Shown: positions 51,619 through 60,532 of the stretch, piece by piece
Layout: each line of letters starts with the position of its first letter
Numbering within the stretch: position 1 is the stretch's first letter
NCBI RefSeq assembly: GCF_036345255.1
Contig: NZ_CP107783.1
Location: 5,009,501-5,073,500, forward strand
Source: Streptomyces sp. NBC_00569
GTDB lineage: Bacteria > Actinomycetota > Actinomycetes > Streptomycetales > Streptomycetaceae
Reading direction: 5' to 3'
DNA length: 64,000 nt
Position numbers and translations under genes: made by a program
The notes under the pieces: model-generated
Seen by the model: the letters and a program-made list of their open reading frames with translations, nothing else
Databases searched by the model: none
Told to the model about the DNA's origin: nothing

Positions 51619-53262
51619 ATGACGATCCCTCTGCGCGAGGGCCCCGGCGGACGACGTCCCGTCCTCGTCGTGGGCGCGGGCCCCGTGGGCCTGGTGCTCG
51701 CCACCGAACTGCTCAGCCAGGGCGTCCCGGTGAGACTGATCGACAACTCGGCCGCCGGGCCCGTCCAGCACTCCCGGGCCAGCGTGGTCTGGCCGCGCAG
51801 CCTGGAGCTCCTCGGCCGGATCGGCGCCGCCCAGGGCGTCGTCGACGCGGGCAACCGCCTCGACTCCGTGCAGTACTACTCCGACAAGCGGGCCATCGGC
51901 ACCATCGAGATGAGCCGGCTGACCGACACCCCGTACCCGTTCGGCGTGGTCATCCCCCAGGACACCACCGAGGAGGTCATCCGCACCCGGCTCGCCGCGT
52001 ACGGGGGCGAGATCGAGTTCGGGACGCTCACCGGCCTCGACACGTCCGGGCCGCGCCCGGTCGCCGAGGTGGAGGGCGCCGAGGGGCGCGTCGAGCAGAT
52101 CGAGGCGGACTGGGTGATCGGCGCGGACGGCGCCCGCAGCGCGGTCCGCGAGTTCGCCGGCATCGAGCTCCTCGGCACCGGCAACGACGTGCTCTTCGCC
52201 ATCGGTGACGGTCCGGTCGACGGCGACATGGACCCCCACTCGCTCGTCTACTGCTACTCACGCACCGGCGCCCTCGGCATCGCGCCGTTCGGCAACGGGC
52301 AGTTCCGGCTCGCGATCAGCGTGCCGGACTGGGACAAGGAGCAGGGCCCGCCGCGCGAGCTGTTCCAGCACTTCCTCGACGAGCGCTCGCCGCGCCCCGG
52401 CCTGGTCGGCAGGCTGGACTGGTCGACGATCTTCCGGGCCCGGCGCAGGGTCGCCGAGACGATGCGCGCGGGACGCGTGTTCCTCGCGGGCGACGCCGCC
52501 CATGTGTTCAGCGCGGCCGGCGCGCAGGGCATGAACACCGGCATCCAGGACGCGGTCAACCTCGCCTGGAAGCTCGCCGGTGTCGTGGGCGGCCTGTTCG
52601 AGCCGGGCATCCTCGACACGTACGACTCCGACCGGCACCTGGCCGCCGAACGCATCGTCCTGACCACCGCCAAGCAGACCAGCTGGGGCCTGTTCAAGCG
52701 GCGCCACGAGATCGCGGCCCGCGACGGCGCCCTGCGCCTGGCCTCGCGTACCGGTCTCCTCCAGCGCTTCGGCGGCCCGCTGATGGCGCAGCACGACGTC
52801 AGCTACCGGCCCGCCGAGTCCCTGCGCGACACGCTGCCCGGCCTCACCCGCAAGGTCCGCGCCGGTGACCGCCTCCCCGTGTTCGCCGCGCACGGCACCC
52901 CTCAGAAGGGCGCCGAACGCTGGCCCTCGATCGACCCGGCGCGGCTCTCGCTGCTGCTGTGGGCGGGCGAGCGCCAGGACTCCGGCTGGGTGGCGGACCG
53001 GGAAGCGCTGACGGCCGCCGCACCCGAGGACGTGTGCGTGCGGGACATCTCCGCCTGGCCGGGCTTCGCCCCCCTCCTCGGCAAGGACCCCAAGGCCGTA
53101 CTCGTACGGCCCGACGGACACATCGCGGCACTGACCGCGCCCGAACCGGCCGAGGTGCGCTCGGCGCTGCGCCGCGCGGGCAGCTCCTTCAAGGCCGTGG
53201 CGCGTCCCGTACGGACCGTGCCCGCGCCGGCCGCCCACGAGGTCGAGGAGCTGGCCTCATGA
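51619..53262 (+). CDS. FAD-dependent class A monooxygenase
   Basis: This 547-aa aromatic-hydroxylase-type flavoprotein has the Rossmann motif VLVVGAGPVGLVLATEL at the N-terminus, the DG motif ADWVIGADGARSAVREF, the GD motif VFLAGDAAHVFSAAGAQGMN, and the thioredoxin-like C-terminal domain of the PheA/TetX-like subgroup. It uses NADPH and O2 to hydroxylate or Baeyer-Villiger oxidise a substrate. It is encoded between the two KAS III-type genes and overlaps the second (ATGA). In this locus it probably oxidises the acyl or condensed product. Confidence 0.9.
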   Translation: MTIPLREGPGGRRPVLVVGAGPVGLVLATELLSQGVPVRLIDNSAAGPVQHSRASVVWPRSLELLGRIGAAQGVVDAGNRLDSVQYYSDKRAIGTIEMSRLTDTPYPFGVVIPQDTTEEVIRTRLAAYGGEIEFGTLTGLDTSGPRPVAEVEGAEGRVEQIEADWVIGADGARSAVREFAGIELLGTGNDVLFAIGDGPVDGDMDPHSLVYCYSRTGALGIAPFGNGQFRLAISVPDWDKEQGPPRELFQHFLDERSPRPGLVGRLDWSTIFRARRRVAETMRAGRVFLAGDAAHVFSAAGAQGMNTGIQDAVNLAWKLAGVVGGLFEPGILDTYDSDRHLAAERIVLTTAKQTSWGLFKRRHEIAARDGALRLASRTGLLQRFGGPLMAQHDVSYRPAESLRDTLPGLTRKVRAGDRLPVFAAHGTPQKGAERWPSIDPARLSLLLWAGERQDSGWVADREALTAAAPEDVCVRDISAWPGFAPLLGKDPKAVLVRPDGHIAALTAPEPAEVRSALRRAGSSFKAVARPVRTVPAPAAHEVEELAS

Positions 53263-54293
53263 GCCGCGCCGCCGTGGTCTGCGGTCTGGGCGGCGCGCTG
53301 CCCGCGACCGCCGTCACCAACGAGGAACTCGCCACCCAGCTGGACACGTCCGACCAGTGGATCCGTACGCGTACGGGCATCGGCCTGCGCTATGTCGTCG
53401 CACCGGGCGAGTCCACCTCGGACCTGGCCGTCGCGGCCGGGGAGCGCGCCCTGGAGTCGGCCCGCAGAAAGGGCACTGACAACGACACCGAGGCCGACGT
53501 GGACCTGGTGGTCCTCGCCACCAGCACGCCCGACCGGCCCTGCCCCGGCACCGCGCCGGGGGTCGCCCACCGGCTCGGGCTCGGCACGGTCCCCGCGTTC
53601 GACGTCGCGGCGGTCTGCACCGGGTTCGTGTATGCCCTGGCCACCGCCGCCTCCATGATCACGGCGGGCGTGGCCCGGCGGGCCCTGGTGATCGGCGCGG
53701 ACACCTTCTCGACGATCCTCGACCCCGTCGACCGCACCACCCGCGCCATCTTCGGCGACGGCGCCGGAGCCGTGGTCCTGCGGGCCGGCGAGTCCGGCGA
53801 ACCCGGGGCGCTCCTCGGCTTCGACCTGGGCAGCGACGGCGGCGGCGCCGACCTCATCACGGTGCGCGCCGGCGGCTCCCGCCAGCGCTCGACGGGTGAA
53901 CCGCCCGCCGAGGGCGACCAGTACTTCGCCATGCAGGGACGGCCTGTCTTCACCGAGGCCGTGATCAACATGAGCGAGTCCTCGCAGCGCCTCCTCGACC
54001 GCGTCGGCTGGACGGCCGGCGACCTGGACAAGGTCGTGGCGCACCAGGCCAACGTCCGCATCCTGCACGCCGTCGGCGAGCAGCTGGGCCTGGAGGAGAA
54101 GCAGATCGTGGTGAACCTGGACCGGGTCGGCAACACCGTCGCCGCCTCGATCCCGCTCGCCCTGTCGGACGCGGCCGCCGCGGGCGACCTCGAACCGGGC
54201 CACCGCGTGGTCCTCACGGGCTTCGGCGGCGGCCTCACCTGGGGCTCGGCCGCGCTGGTCTGGCCGGACATCGAACCGGTCACACAGCCGTAG
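53259..54293 (+). CDS. 3-oxoacyl-ACP synthase III (canonical)
   Basis: This 344-aa FabH-type enzyme has the complete triad: Cys about 120 (VAAVCTGFVYA), His about 262 (HQANVRIL) and Asn about 292 (RVGNTVAAS). It also has NEELATQLDTSDQWIRTRTG and IFGDGAGAVVL. It would start chains by condensing an acyl-CoA with malonyl-ACP. The ATG overlaps the monooxygenase stop. It is upstream of ACP and KAS II, giving the minimal set for a dedicated acyl chain. Confidence 0.95.
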   Translation: MSRAAVVCGLGGALPATAVTNEELATQLDTSDQWIRTRTGIGLRYVVAPGESTSDLAVAAGERALESARRKGTDNDTEADVDLVVLATSTPDRPCPGTAPGVAHRLGLGTVPAFDVAAVCTGFVYALATAASMITAGVARRALVIGADTFSTILDPVDRTTRAIFGDGAGAVVLRAGESGEPGALLGFDLGSDGGGADLITVRAGGSRQRSTGEPPAEGDQYFAMQGRPVFTEAVINMSESSQRLLDRVGWTAGDLDKVVAHQANVRILHAVGEQLGLEEKQIVVNLDRVGNTVAASIPLALSDAAAAGDLEPGHRVVLTGFGGGLTWGSAALVWPDIEPVTQP

Positions 54294-54358
54294 CCCGTGC
54301 ACCCAGAGCCTCAACTCACCTCACACACCATCCATTTCACACAATTCAGGAGTCAGTC

Positions 54359-54616
54359 ATGACCGCTCTTTCCGTCGAGTCCTCCCTCAAGCACCAGGTC
54401 TCCGGCCTCATCAGCGACAAGTTCGGCCTCGACGAGGCGGAGCTGCTGTCGGGCGCCACGTTCGACGAGCTCGACATCGACTCGCTGATACTCGTCGAGC
54501 TCAGCCTGATCCTGCGCAAGGAGATGGGCATCGTCCTGGTCGAGGGCGAGCTCAAGTCGTCCTTCACCCTCGACGAGGCCGTCGCCGTGATCGCCGCGAA
54601 GGCGGACCAGGCATGA
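54359..54616 (+). CDS. Acyl carrier protein
   Basis: This 85-aa carrier has the 4'-phosphopantetheine attachment Ser42 in FDELDIDSLILVEL and helices of normal ACP length. The second-helix region (LSLILRKEMGIVLVEGELKS) is unusually hydrophobic for a primary-metabolism ACP, which suits a pathway-specific partner. ATG 54359 has CAGGAG upstream. Its stop overlaps the KAS II start (ATGA), so carrier and ketosynthase are made together. Confidence 0.95.
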   Translation: MTALSVESSLKHQVSGLISDKFGLDEAELLSGATFDELDIDSLILVELSLILRKEMGIVLVEGELKSSFTLDEAVAVIAAKADQA

Positions 54617-55854
54617 GCGGGGTGGCCCGGGGCCGCGGAGTCGCGGTCACCGGTATAGGCCTCGTCACCCCCGCCGGTATCGGCGTCGACGAGAACTGGC
54701 GGCGCGTCCTGTCGGGCGTGTCCGCCGCCACCACCGACCCGGAGCTCAAGGGCGAACGGGTCGACATCTCCTGCCGCGTCCCCGGCTTCGACGCCACGGC
54801 CGAACTGGGCCGGCGCAACGCCTGGAAGCTCGACCGGTTCGCGCAGCTCGCCATCGTCAGCGCGCGGCAGGCCGTCACGGACGCGGGGCTCGACTGCGGA
54901 TCCTGGGACGGCACCCGCGTCGGCGTCGTCATCGGGAACTCGCTGGGCGGCGTCGCCACCCTGGAGAAGCAGCTGCGGACGTACTTCGAGGGCACGCCCG
55001 ACGACGTGTCCGCGCTGATGATCCCGATGGGGATGGTCAACATGGTCGCCGGGTACGTGGCCATGGACCAGAAGATCCACGGCCCGAGCCTCGTCACGGC
55101 GACGGCCTGCGCCTCCGGGGCGTCCGCCATCGGCACCGCCCGCGAGTGGCTGCTGTCCGGCCTGTGCGACGTGGTCCTCGCCGGCGGCACCGAGTCGGCG
55201 ATCAGCCCGGGCACTCTCAACGGCCTGTCCCGCATGGGTGCCCTGTCGGCCCGCACGGACGACCCGGCCGCGGCGTCCCGTCCCTTCGCGCACGACCGGG
55301 ACGGCTTCGTGGCCGGTGAGGGCGCGGCCATCCTCGTACTCGAACGGTGCGAGGACGCCACCGCCCGCAACGCGCGGCGCTACGCCGACATCGCCGGGTT
55401 CTCCGCGACGTCGGACGCGCACCACGCGACCGCGCCCCACCCGCAGGGCGCGGGCCTGGCCCGGGCCCTGCGGGATGCCCTGAGCGACGCGGGGGTGTTC
55501 CCCGACGAGGTGGAGCACGTGAACGCGCACGGCACGTCGACCCCGATGAACGACCTGACCGAGGCCCGCGCCCTGCACTCGGTGCTCGGCGACCGGGCGG
55601 CGGTGACCTCCACCAAGGGGGTCACCGGGCACACGCTGGCCGCGGCCGGCGCGGTCGAGGCCGCGTACACGGCGCTGGCGCTGCACCACGGCGCCCTGCC
55701 GCCCACCGCCAACGTGGACTCGCTCGACCCCTCGATCGACGTCGACATCGACGTGGTGACGGGCCGGGCACGGCAGAAGAGGATCCAGGTCGCCGCGAGT
55801 ACGTCGCTGGGATTCGGGGGGCACAACGCCGCCCTCGTCCTCACCGCCGCCTGA
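54613..55854 (+). CDS. 3-oxoacyl-ACP synthase II (elongating ketosynthase)
   Basis: This 413-aa FabF-type ketosynthase has an intact Cys-His-His set: Cys166 (TATACASGASAIGTA), His306 (VNAHGTSTPMND) and His340 (KGVTGHTLAAAG). Because the Cys is present and no second ketosynthase-like subunit with a missing Cys follows, the chain is extended by a homodimeric elongase, not by a KS-CLF pair. Translationally coupled to the ACP gene. Confidence 0.95.
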   Translation: MSGVARGRGVAVTGIGLVTPAGIGVDENWRRVLSGVSAATTDPELKGERVDISCRVPGFDATAELGRRNAWKLDRFAQLAIVSARQAVTDAGLDCGSWDGTRVGVVIGNSLGGVATLEKQLRTYFEGTPDDVSALMIPMGMVNMVAGYVAMDQKIHGPSLVTATACASGASAIGTAREWLLSGLCDVVLAGGTESAISPGTLNGLSRMGALSARTDDPAAASRPFAHDRDGFVAGEGAAILVLERCEDATARNARRYADIAGFSATSDAHHATAPHPQGAGLARALRDALSDAGVFPDEVEHVNAHGTSTPMNDLTEARALHSVLGDRAAVTSTKGVTGHTLAAAGAVEAAYTALALHHGALPPTANVDSLDPSIDVDIDVVTGRARQKRIQVAASTSLGFGGHNAALVLTAA

Positions 55855-55921
55855 ACGGGCCGGGGCACCGGCGCCCCGGCCCGGCACCACCCCACATACC
55901 GCTACTGACAAGGGAGTTCGC

Positions 55922-56887
55922 GTGGAGACGCGTCAGCTCGGCACGACCGGCCTCGAGGTCACCCCCGTAGGCCTCGGCTGTATGGGAATGAGCTGGGGCT
56001 ACGCCGAGTCGCTGCGCGACGACGCGGCCTCGGTGGACGTGATCCGGCGCGCCCTCGACGCCGGCCCCCTCCTCGTCGACACCGCCGACGCCTACGGGGC
56101 GGGCCACAACGAGACCCTCGTCGGGCGGGCCCTCGCCGGGCGCCGCGACGACGCCGTCGTGGCCACCAAGACCGGCATCGTCGTGGACGAACTCGCCACC
56201 CGCACCCTGAGCCGCAACGGCTCCCCCGAGCACATCAGGCGCTCGGCCGACGCGTCGCTGCGCCGCCTCGGCGTCGACGTCATCGACCTGTACTACCTGC
56301 ACCGCGTCGACCCCGAAGTCCCGCTCGCCGAGTCCTGGGGCGCCCTGGCCGACCTGGTGCGACAGGGCAAGGTCCGCCATCTCGGCCTCTCCGAGGTCAC
56401 CCCGGCGGAGGCGGCCGCCGCCCACGCGGCGCATCCCGTCGCGGCCGTCCAGTCCGAACTGTCCCTGTGGACCCGCGAACCGCTCGACCCGCACACCGGG
56501 ATCGCCACGTGGTGCGCCGCCAACGGCGCCGCGTTCGTGCCCTTCGCACCCCTGGGCAGGGGCTTCCTCACCGGCCGCTACACGCGGCCCGACGATTTCG
56601 AGGACGGCGACTTCCGCGCCACCAACCCGCGCTTCCAGAGCGAGGCGTTCACCGCGAACCTGCGCATCGTGAAGGCGGTCGAAGAGGTCGCCGCCCGGCA
56701 CGGCGCCACCGCCGCCCAGGTCGCGCTCGCCTGGACGCTCGCCCAGGGCGACCACGTCGTCCCCATCCCCGGCACCAAGCAGCTGCGCTATCTGACGGCG
56801 AACCTGGCCGCGGCCGGCCTGCGCCTCACCTTCCAGGACCTGCGCGACCTGGACGCCGCGCCCGCCGCCACCGGCAGCCGCTACTGA
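55922..56887 (+). CDS. Aldo/keto reductase
   Basis: This 321-aa AKR of the AKR13/YajO-like group has the catalytic tetrad: Asp and Tyr in DTADAYGAGHNETLVGRAL, Lys in VVATKTG and His in DLYYLHRVDP. The C-terminal NADPH site is VPIPGTKQLRYLTANLAAAG. It would reduce a ketone or aldehyde of the pathway intermediate. The start is GTG 55922 with AAGGGAG upstream. It is followed closely by the fused dehydrogenase gene, so it is probably in the same operon. Confidence 0.92.
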   Translation: METRQLGTTGLEVTPVGLGCMGMSWGYAESLRDDAASVDVIRRALDAGPLLVDTADAYGAGHNETLVGRALAGRRDDAVVATKTGIVVDELATRTLSRNGSPEHIRRSADASLRRLGVDVIDLYYLHRVDPEVPLAESWGALADLVRQGKVRHLGLSEVTPAEAAAAHAAHPVAAVQSELSLWTREPLDPHTGIATWCAANGAAFVPFAPLGRGFLTGRYTRPDDFEDGDFRATNPRFQSEAFTANLRIVKAVEEVAARHGATAAQVALAWTLAQGDHVVPIPGTKQLRYLTANLAAAGLRLTFQDLRDLDAAPAATGSRY

Positions 56888-56918
56888 TGCCCCCACCCGC
56901 GAAGGCAGGAGCAGCACC

Positions 56919-58706
56919 ATGGCCGACCACACCCGCACCACTCCCACCACCGACTCCCTTCCCACCACCGACTCCGTTCGCTCCGCCGAGGGCACGCCGC
57001 CGCCCTTCACCGTGGCCGTTGTCGGCCTGGGCGGCACCGGGCTCGCCCTCGCGCGCCGCCTGACCCGCGCGGGGCTTCGCGTCACTGGCATCGACGACGA
57101 CCCCGCGGCCCTGGTCAGGGCCCTGCGTCTGAGCCCCGGGGAGCGCCCGCGCACCCTGACCCGCTTCCCGGCCGGCGTCGCCTCGGCCGACCTGGTCATC
57201 GAGGCCGTACCGGAACCCGCGGCCCTGAAACGGGCGGTGCTCGCCTCCTTGCGCGAGCAGCGCCGGCCCGGGACGCCCGTCCTCACCACCGCGCTCACCA
57301 CCCCGCTCGGGGATCTCGAGGACGCCGCGGGACCCGACCTGTTCGCGCTGCGCTTCCTGCGCTCCGACGCGCTCGACGCCGTGGAACTGGCCCGCGCCCC
57401 GCGCGCCGGGGACGCCGCGGCCGCCAGGGTCGTGGAGGTTCTGGCGGCGGCCGGGATCAAGGCCCATCAGGTCGGTGACCGGCCCGGCTCCCTGGCGCCG
57501 GGGCTGCTCCTCGGCCTCCTCAACGAAGCCGCGTGGATGGTCCACGACGGGTACGCGAGCGCCGAGGACATCGACACGGCGGTGCGGCTCGGCTGCGGCT
57601 GGAGCGACGGGCCGCTGGCCACGCTCGACGCGATCGGCCTGGACACGGCGCGCGATGTCCTCGCCCGCCTCGGCGACCTCGGCGGCGGCCTGCGCGCCCC
57701 GGCCCCGATCCTCGACGAGCTGGTCGCGCAGGGCGCGCTCGGCGCCAAGTCGGGCCGTGGCTTCCACCGTCACGGGGAAGGGGCCGCCCAGCGGCGGACC
57801 GTCCGTCCCACGGCCCCGCCCGGACGCAACGTCGTCGTCGTCGGCTCGGGCACGATGGCCACCGGGATCGCCGAGGCGTGTGCGCGCGGCGGGTTCCGCA
57901 CGACACTGCTCGCCCGGTCCGAGGAGAAGGCCGCGGCCGCCGCCGAACGCATCGACTTCGCTCTCCAGCGCAACTCCGCCTCCGCGGACGGCAGTTCCGA
58001 CGAGACCGGGCCCGCCTCCTGGAGCGCGACGAGCGACCGTTCCGTGCTCGCCTCGGCGGACATCGTGGTCGAGGCCGTCGTGGAGGACCTGGAGGTCAAG
58101 AGGCTGCTGTTCGCCGAGCTGGGCAAGGTGTGCCCGCCGAACACGCTGCTCGCCACGTCGACGTCGAGCCTGCCGGTGGGCGCCTGCACGGAGACCGCGG
58201 GCCGCCCCGCGCACATCCTCGGCCTGCACTTCTTCAACCCGGCGCCGCTGATGCCGCTGGTGGAGCTGGTCCCCGGCGAGCGCACCAGCGCGCACACCCT
58301 CGCGCGGGCCCGCGCCGTGGCCGAGCGGCTCGGCAAGCAGACCGTGGAGTGCGGCGACCGGGCCGGGTTCATCGTCAACGCCCTGCTCTTCCCGTATCTG
58401 AACGAGGCCCTGGGTCTCCTAGACGCCGGTGAGGCCACGACGGCGACGCTCGACCTGGCGCTGAAGTCGGTGGGCGGCCAGCCGCTCGGTCCCGTACGGC
58501 TGCTCGACACCGTGGGTGCCGACGTGGCTCTGGAGGTGCAGCGGCGTCTCCACGCGGAACCGTCGCTGTGGACACCGGCGCCCGCCGCGCTGCTCGAACA
58601 GCTCGTCACCGCACGGCACTTGGGCCGCAAGACAGCCGGCAAGGGAGTCCGCGCGTATCTGACGGCGCGCGCCGCGACCCCCGTTCCCGCCGCGGTCGCG
58701 GCCTGA
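56919..58706 (+). CDS. Fused tandem 3-hydroxyacyl-CoA dehydrogenase, N-terminal copy degenerate
   Basis: This 595-aa protein holds two complete 3-hydroxyacyl-CoA dehydrogenase modules. Module 2 (about 300-585) has GSGTMATGIAEACARGG, catalytic His about 437 in LHFFNPAPLMPLVELVPG and RAGFIVNALLFPYLNEA. Module 1 (about 30-285) keeps the NAD loop AVVGLGGTGLALARRL, but the equivalent of HFFNP reads RFLRS (residue 145), so its catalytic His is gone. Module 1 is probably structural or a binding domain. The active module would oxidise or reduce a 3-hydroxyacyl thioester. GGAG precedes ATG 56919. Confidence 0.9.
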   Translation: MADHTRTTPTTDSLPTTDSVRSAEGTPPPFTVAVVGLGGTGLALARRLTRAGLRVTGIDDDPAALVRALRLSPGERPRTLTRFPAGVASADLVIEAVPEPAALKRAVLASLREQRRPGTPVLTTALTTPLGDLEDAAGPDLFALRFLRSDALDAVELARAPRAGDAAAARVVEVLAAAGIKAHQVGDRPGSLAPGLLLGLLNEAAWMVHDGYASAEDIDTAVRLGCGWSDGPLATLDAIGLDTARDVLARLGDLGGGLRAPAPILDELVAQGALGAKSGRGFHRHGEGAAQRRTVRPTAPPGRNVVVVGSGTMATGIAEACARGGFRTTLLARSEEKAAAAAERIDFALQRNSASADGSSDETGPASWSATSDRSVLASADIVVEAVVEDLEVKRLLFAELGKVCPPNTLLATSTSSLPVGACTETAGRPAHILGLHFFNPAPLMPLVELVPGERTSAHTLARARAVAERLGKQTVECGDRAGFIVNALLFPYLNEALGLLDAGEATTATLDLALKSVGGQPLGPVRLLDTVGADVALEVQRRLHAEPSLWTPAPAALLEQLVTARHLGRKTAGKGVRAYLTARAATPVPAAVAA

Positions 58707-58756
58707 CCCGGCCGCCCCACACGCCCCGTCCCAGCCCCCTACGGAAGGCGGCTCAC

Positions 58757-59527
58757 ATGCCGGACGCCCACATCTCCCCCGACAGCAACGGCGGTTCAGC
58801 CGTCGACATCGCGTTCTTCGACGTCGACGAGACCCTGATCACCGTCAAGAGCATGTTCCGATTCCTGGAGTTCCACTTCCGCGAGCGCGGGCTGCCGCCG
58901 TCGGCTTACGCCGAAGCGGCCGGCGACCTGCGGGCCAAGTCCGCCGCGGGGGTGTCCCGCAGGGACACGAACCGCGAGTACTACCGGCTGTTCGCCGGCC
59001 GGGCGGCCGAGGAGGTGTTCGCGCACGGCCGGGCCTGGTTCGACGCGGAGCTCGCGGGCGGCACGCTCCTGCACCCGCCCGCGGTCGAGGCCCTGCGCCG
59101 GCACCGCGGCGAGGGCACGACGATCGCCCTGGTCTCCGGCTCGTTCAGGCCGTGTCTGGAACCCGTCGCGCGGCTCCTGGGCGCCGACGAGATCCTGTGC
59201 AGCGAGCCGGAGATCGTCGGCGGCTGCTTCACCGGCCATCTGGAACGCCCGGTGATCGGCCCGGAGAAGGGCCGCCTGGCGCGGGAACTGATGGCGCGGC
59301 GCGCGGTGACCGCACCGCGCGCCGCCGCCTACGGCGACCATGCCTCCGACCTGGATCTGCTGCGCTCCGTGGGGCACCCGGTGGCGGTCGGCGACGACCT
59401 GGTGCTCGGGGCCCATGTCACGGAGGCGGGGGGCCGCACGCTGCCCGGGACCGGGCCGGGTGCGGCCGCCGGGGACGACCGGACTACCGGCCGGACGGGG
59501 CCTTCGCGACCGACACCAGCGCGGTGA
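58757..59527 (+). CDS. HAD-IB family phosphatase (SerB-like)
   Basis: This 256-aa HAD phosphatase has all four motifs: FFDVDETLITVKSMFRFLE (nucleophile Asp), LVSGSFRPCLEPVA, a Lys in IGPEKGRLAREL and YGDHASDLDLLRSVG. It is of the phosphoserine-phosphatase-like IB group. Within a GBL-linked locus it could remove the phosphate that AfsA chemistry leaves from DHAP. ATG 58757 follows GGAAGG. The last 44 nt overlap the 3' end of the convergent AfsA gene, so antisense interference is possible. Confidence 0.88.
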   Translation: MPDAHISPDSNGGSAVDIAFFDVDETLITVKSMFRFLEFHFRERGLPPSAYAEAAGDLRAKSAAGVSRRDTNREYYRLFAGRAAEEVFAHGRAWFDAELAGGTLLHPPAVEALRRHRGEGTTIALVSGSFRPCLEPVARLLGADEILCSEPEIVGGCFTGHLERPVIGPEKGRLARELMARRAVTAPRAAAYGDHASDLDLLRSVGHPVAVGDDLVLGAHVTEAGGRTLPGTGPGAAAGDDRTTGRTGPSRPTPAR

Positions 59528-60416
59528 AGCAGAGCTTGTCCTCCTGGTGCATCGTCACCAGGATGCGGGCGCGGCCCTGCTGGTCGTCCGGCAGGGGCTG
59601 CGCGTCCACCCGGCACGGGCTGTCCAGCTCGACGTAGCGGTGGAAGACGGTCTCCATCGCCTCGGTGATCCCCGCCCTCGGGTGCCGCACGGCGCGGGCC
59701 GCCTGCTTGGCCGCCTCCAGGAGCAGGATGCCCGGCGCGTGGTCGCTGGGGTGGTCGAAGTACATCGGGTGGTGCGTGTCGATCCGCAGCTGCCAGCGGT
59801 CGCGCTCGTCGGTGGGCGACAGGACGGCGTCGCGGAACTCCTCGCTCGCCCCGGAGACCGGGGGCGGCAGCGGGCGGCTGCGGGCCAGCTCCAGCATCTC
59901 CAGGGCGTCGCCGCGGGTGCCGCGCAGGCGCCGGTAGATCGCGGCGGGCTGGATGTCGAACCGGGTGTGGGCGGTGGCGAGTTGCTCGCCGTCGCGCAGG
60001 ACCGTGATGTCGAGGGAGAGCGCGGAGACGACGCCCCGGCGGCGCACGATGTCGTAGCACTTGATGTGCAGCTGGGGCCTGCCGCCGGCGCCGCCGCGGC
60101 CGAGCGCCTCGAGGCCGAGCGCGTAGCGGTACTCGTCCCACAGCAGGTGGTGGCCGAACGGGACCTCATAACCCGCGTGGGCGAGCAGCGGGAAGGTCTG
60201 CCGGATCGTCTCGGTGAGCAGCACCGCGTCGTCGCGGCGGCTGTCCTGGGTGCTCATCAGGCGGCTGGTGTCCGTCCAGTCCGCGGTGATCAGGAACTCG
60301 TCGTCGCCGATGCGCTTGAGGTCCGTGAGGAGAACCTGGGAGGCGTCGTGCTTGTGGACAAGTTCCTTGGTGACGCGAGCAGGTATCGAAGTGATCGTCG
60401 AAGCCATGTCGTTCAT
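59484..60416 (-). CDS. γ-Butyrolactone synthase (AfsA/ScbA type)
   Basis: This 310-aa protein has two AfsA hotdog domains. The first contains VTKELVHKHDASQVLLTDLK, characteristic of true GBL synthases, and the second YFDHPSDHAPGILLLEAAKQ with MFHRYVEL-type strands (VFHRYVELDSPCRVD). It would couple a β-ketoacyl-ACP to DHAP, the committing step of GBL synthesis. It is divergent from a GBL-receptor-like TetR gene at 60533, the classical afsA/arpA-type arrangement. ATG 60416 is preceded by AGGGGGAT; an ATG at 60407 is possible. Confidence 0.92.
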   Translation of the reverse strand: MNDMASTITSIPARVTKELVHKHDASQVLLTDLKRIGDDEFLITADWTDTSRLMSTQDSRRDDAVLLTETIRQTFPLLAHAGYEVPFGHHLLWDEYRYALGLEALGRGGAGGRPQLHIKCYDIVRRRGVVSALSLDITVLRDGEQLATAHTRFDIQPAAIYRRLRGTRGDALEMLELARSRPLPPPVSGASEEFRDAVLSPTDERDRWQLRIDTHHPMYFDHPSDHAPGILLLEAAKQAARAVRHPRAGITEAMETVFHRYVELDSPCRVDAQPLPDDQQGRARILVTMHQEDKLCFTALVSVAKAPSGR

Positions 60417-60492
60417 CAGTGATCCCCCTGTGAGTGTGCGCTGTCATGCGCTGCCCCCGACGCGGTAGCGGATCCGCGCCACAGCCAGTAAC

Positions 60493-60512
60493 ATAGAGGG
60501 CGTTCTTTTTTT
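60493..60512. promoter_or_regulatory. Operator-like element upstream of the receptor gene
   Basis: ATAGAGGGCGTTCTTTTT lies about 20 nt upstream of the TetR start, between it and the divergent AfsA gene. It shares ATAGAG-N2-CGTTC with the palindrome at 63796-63813. The A/T tract and position fit an autoregulatory element for the GBL receptor. Confidence 0.55.
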
Positions 60513-60532
60513 TGTCGAGACCGGGACGTGGC

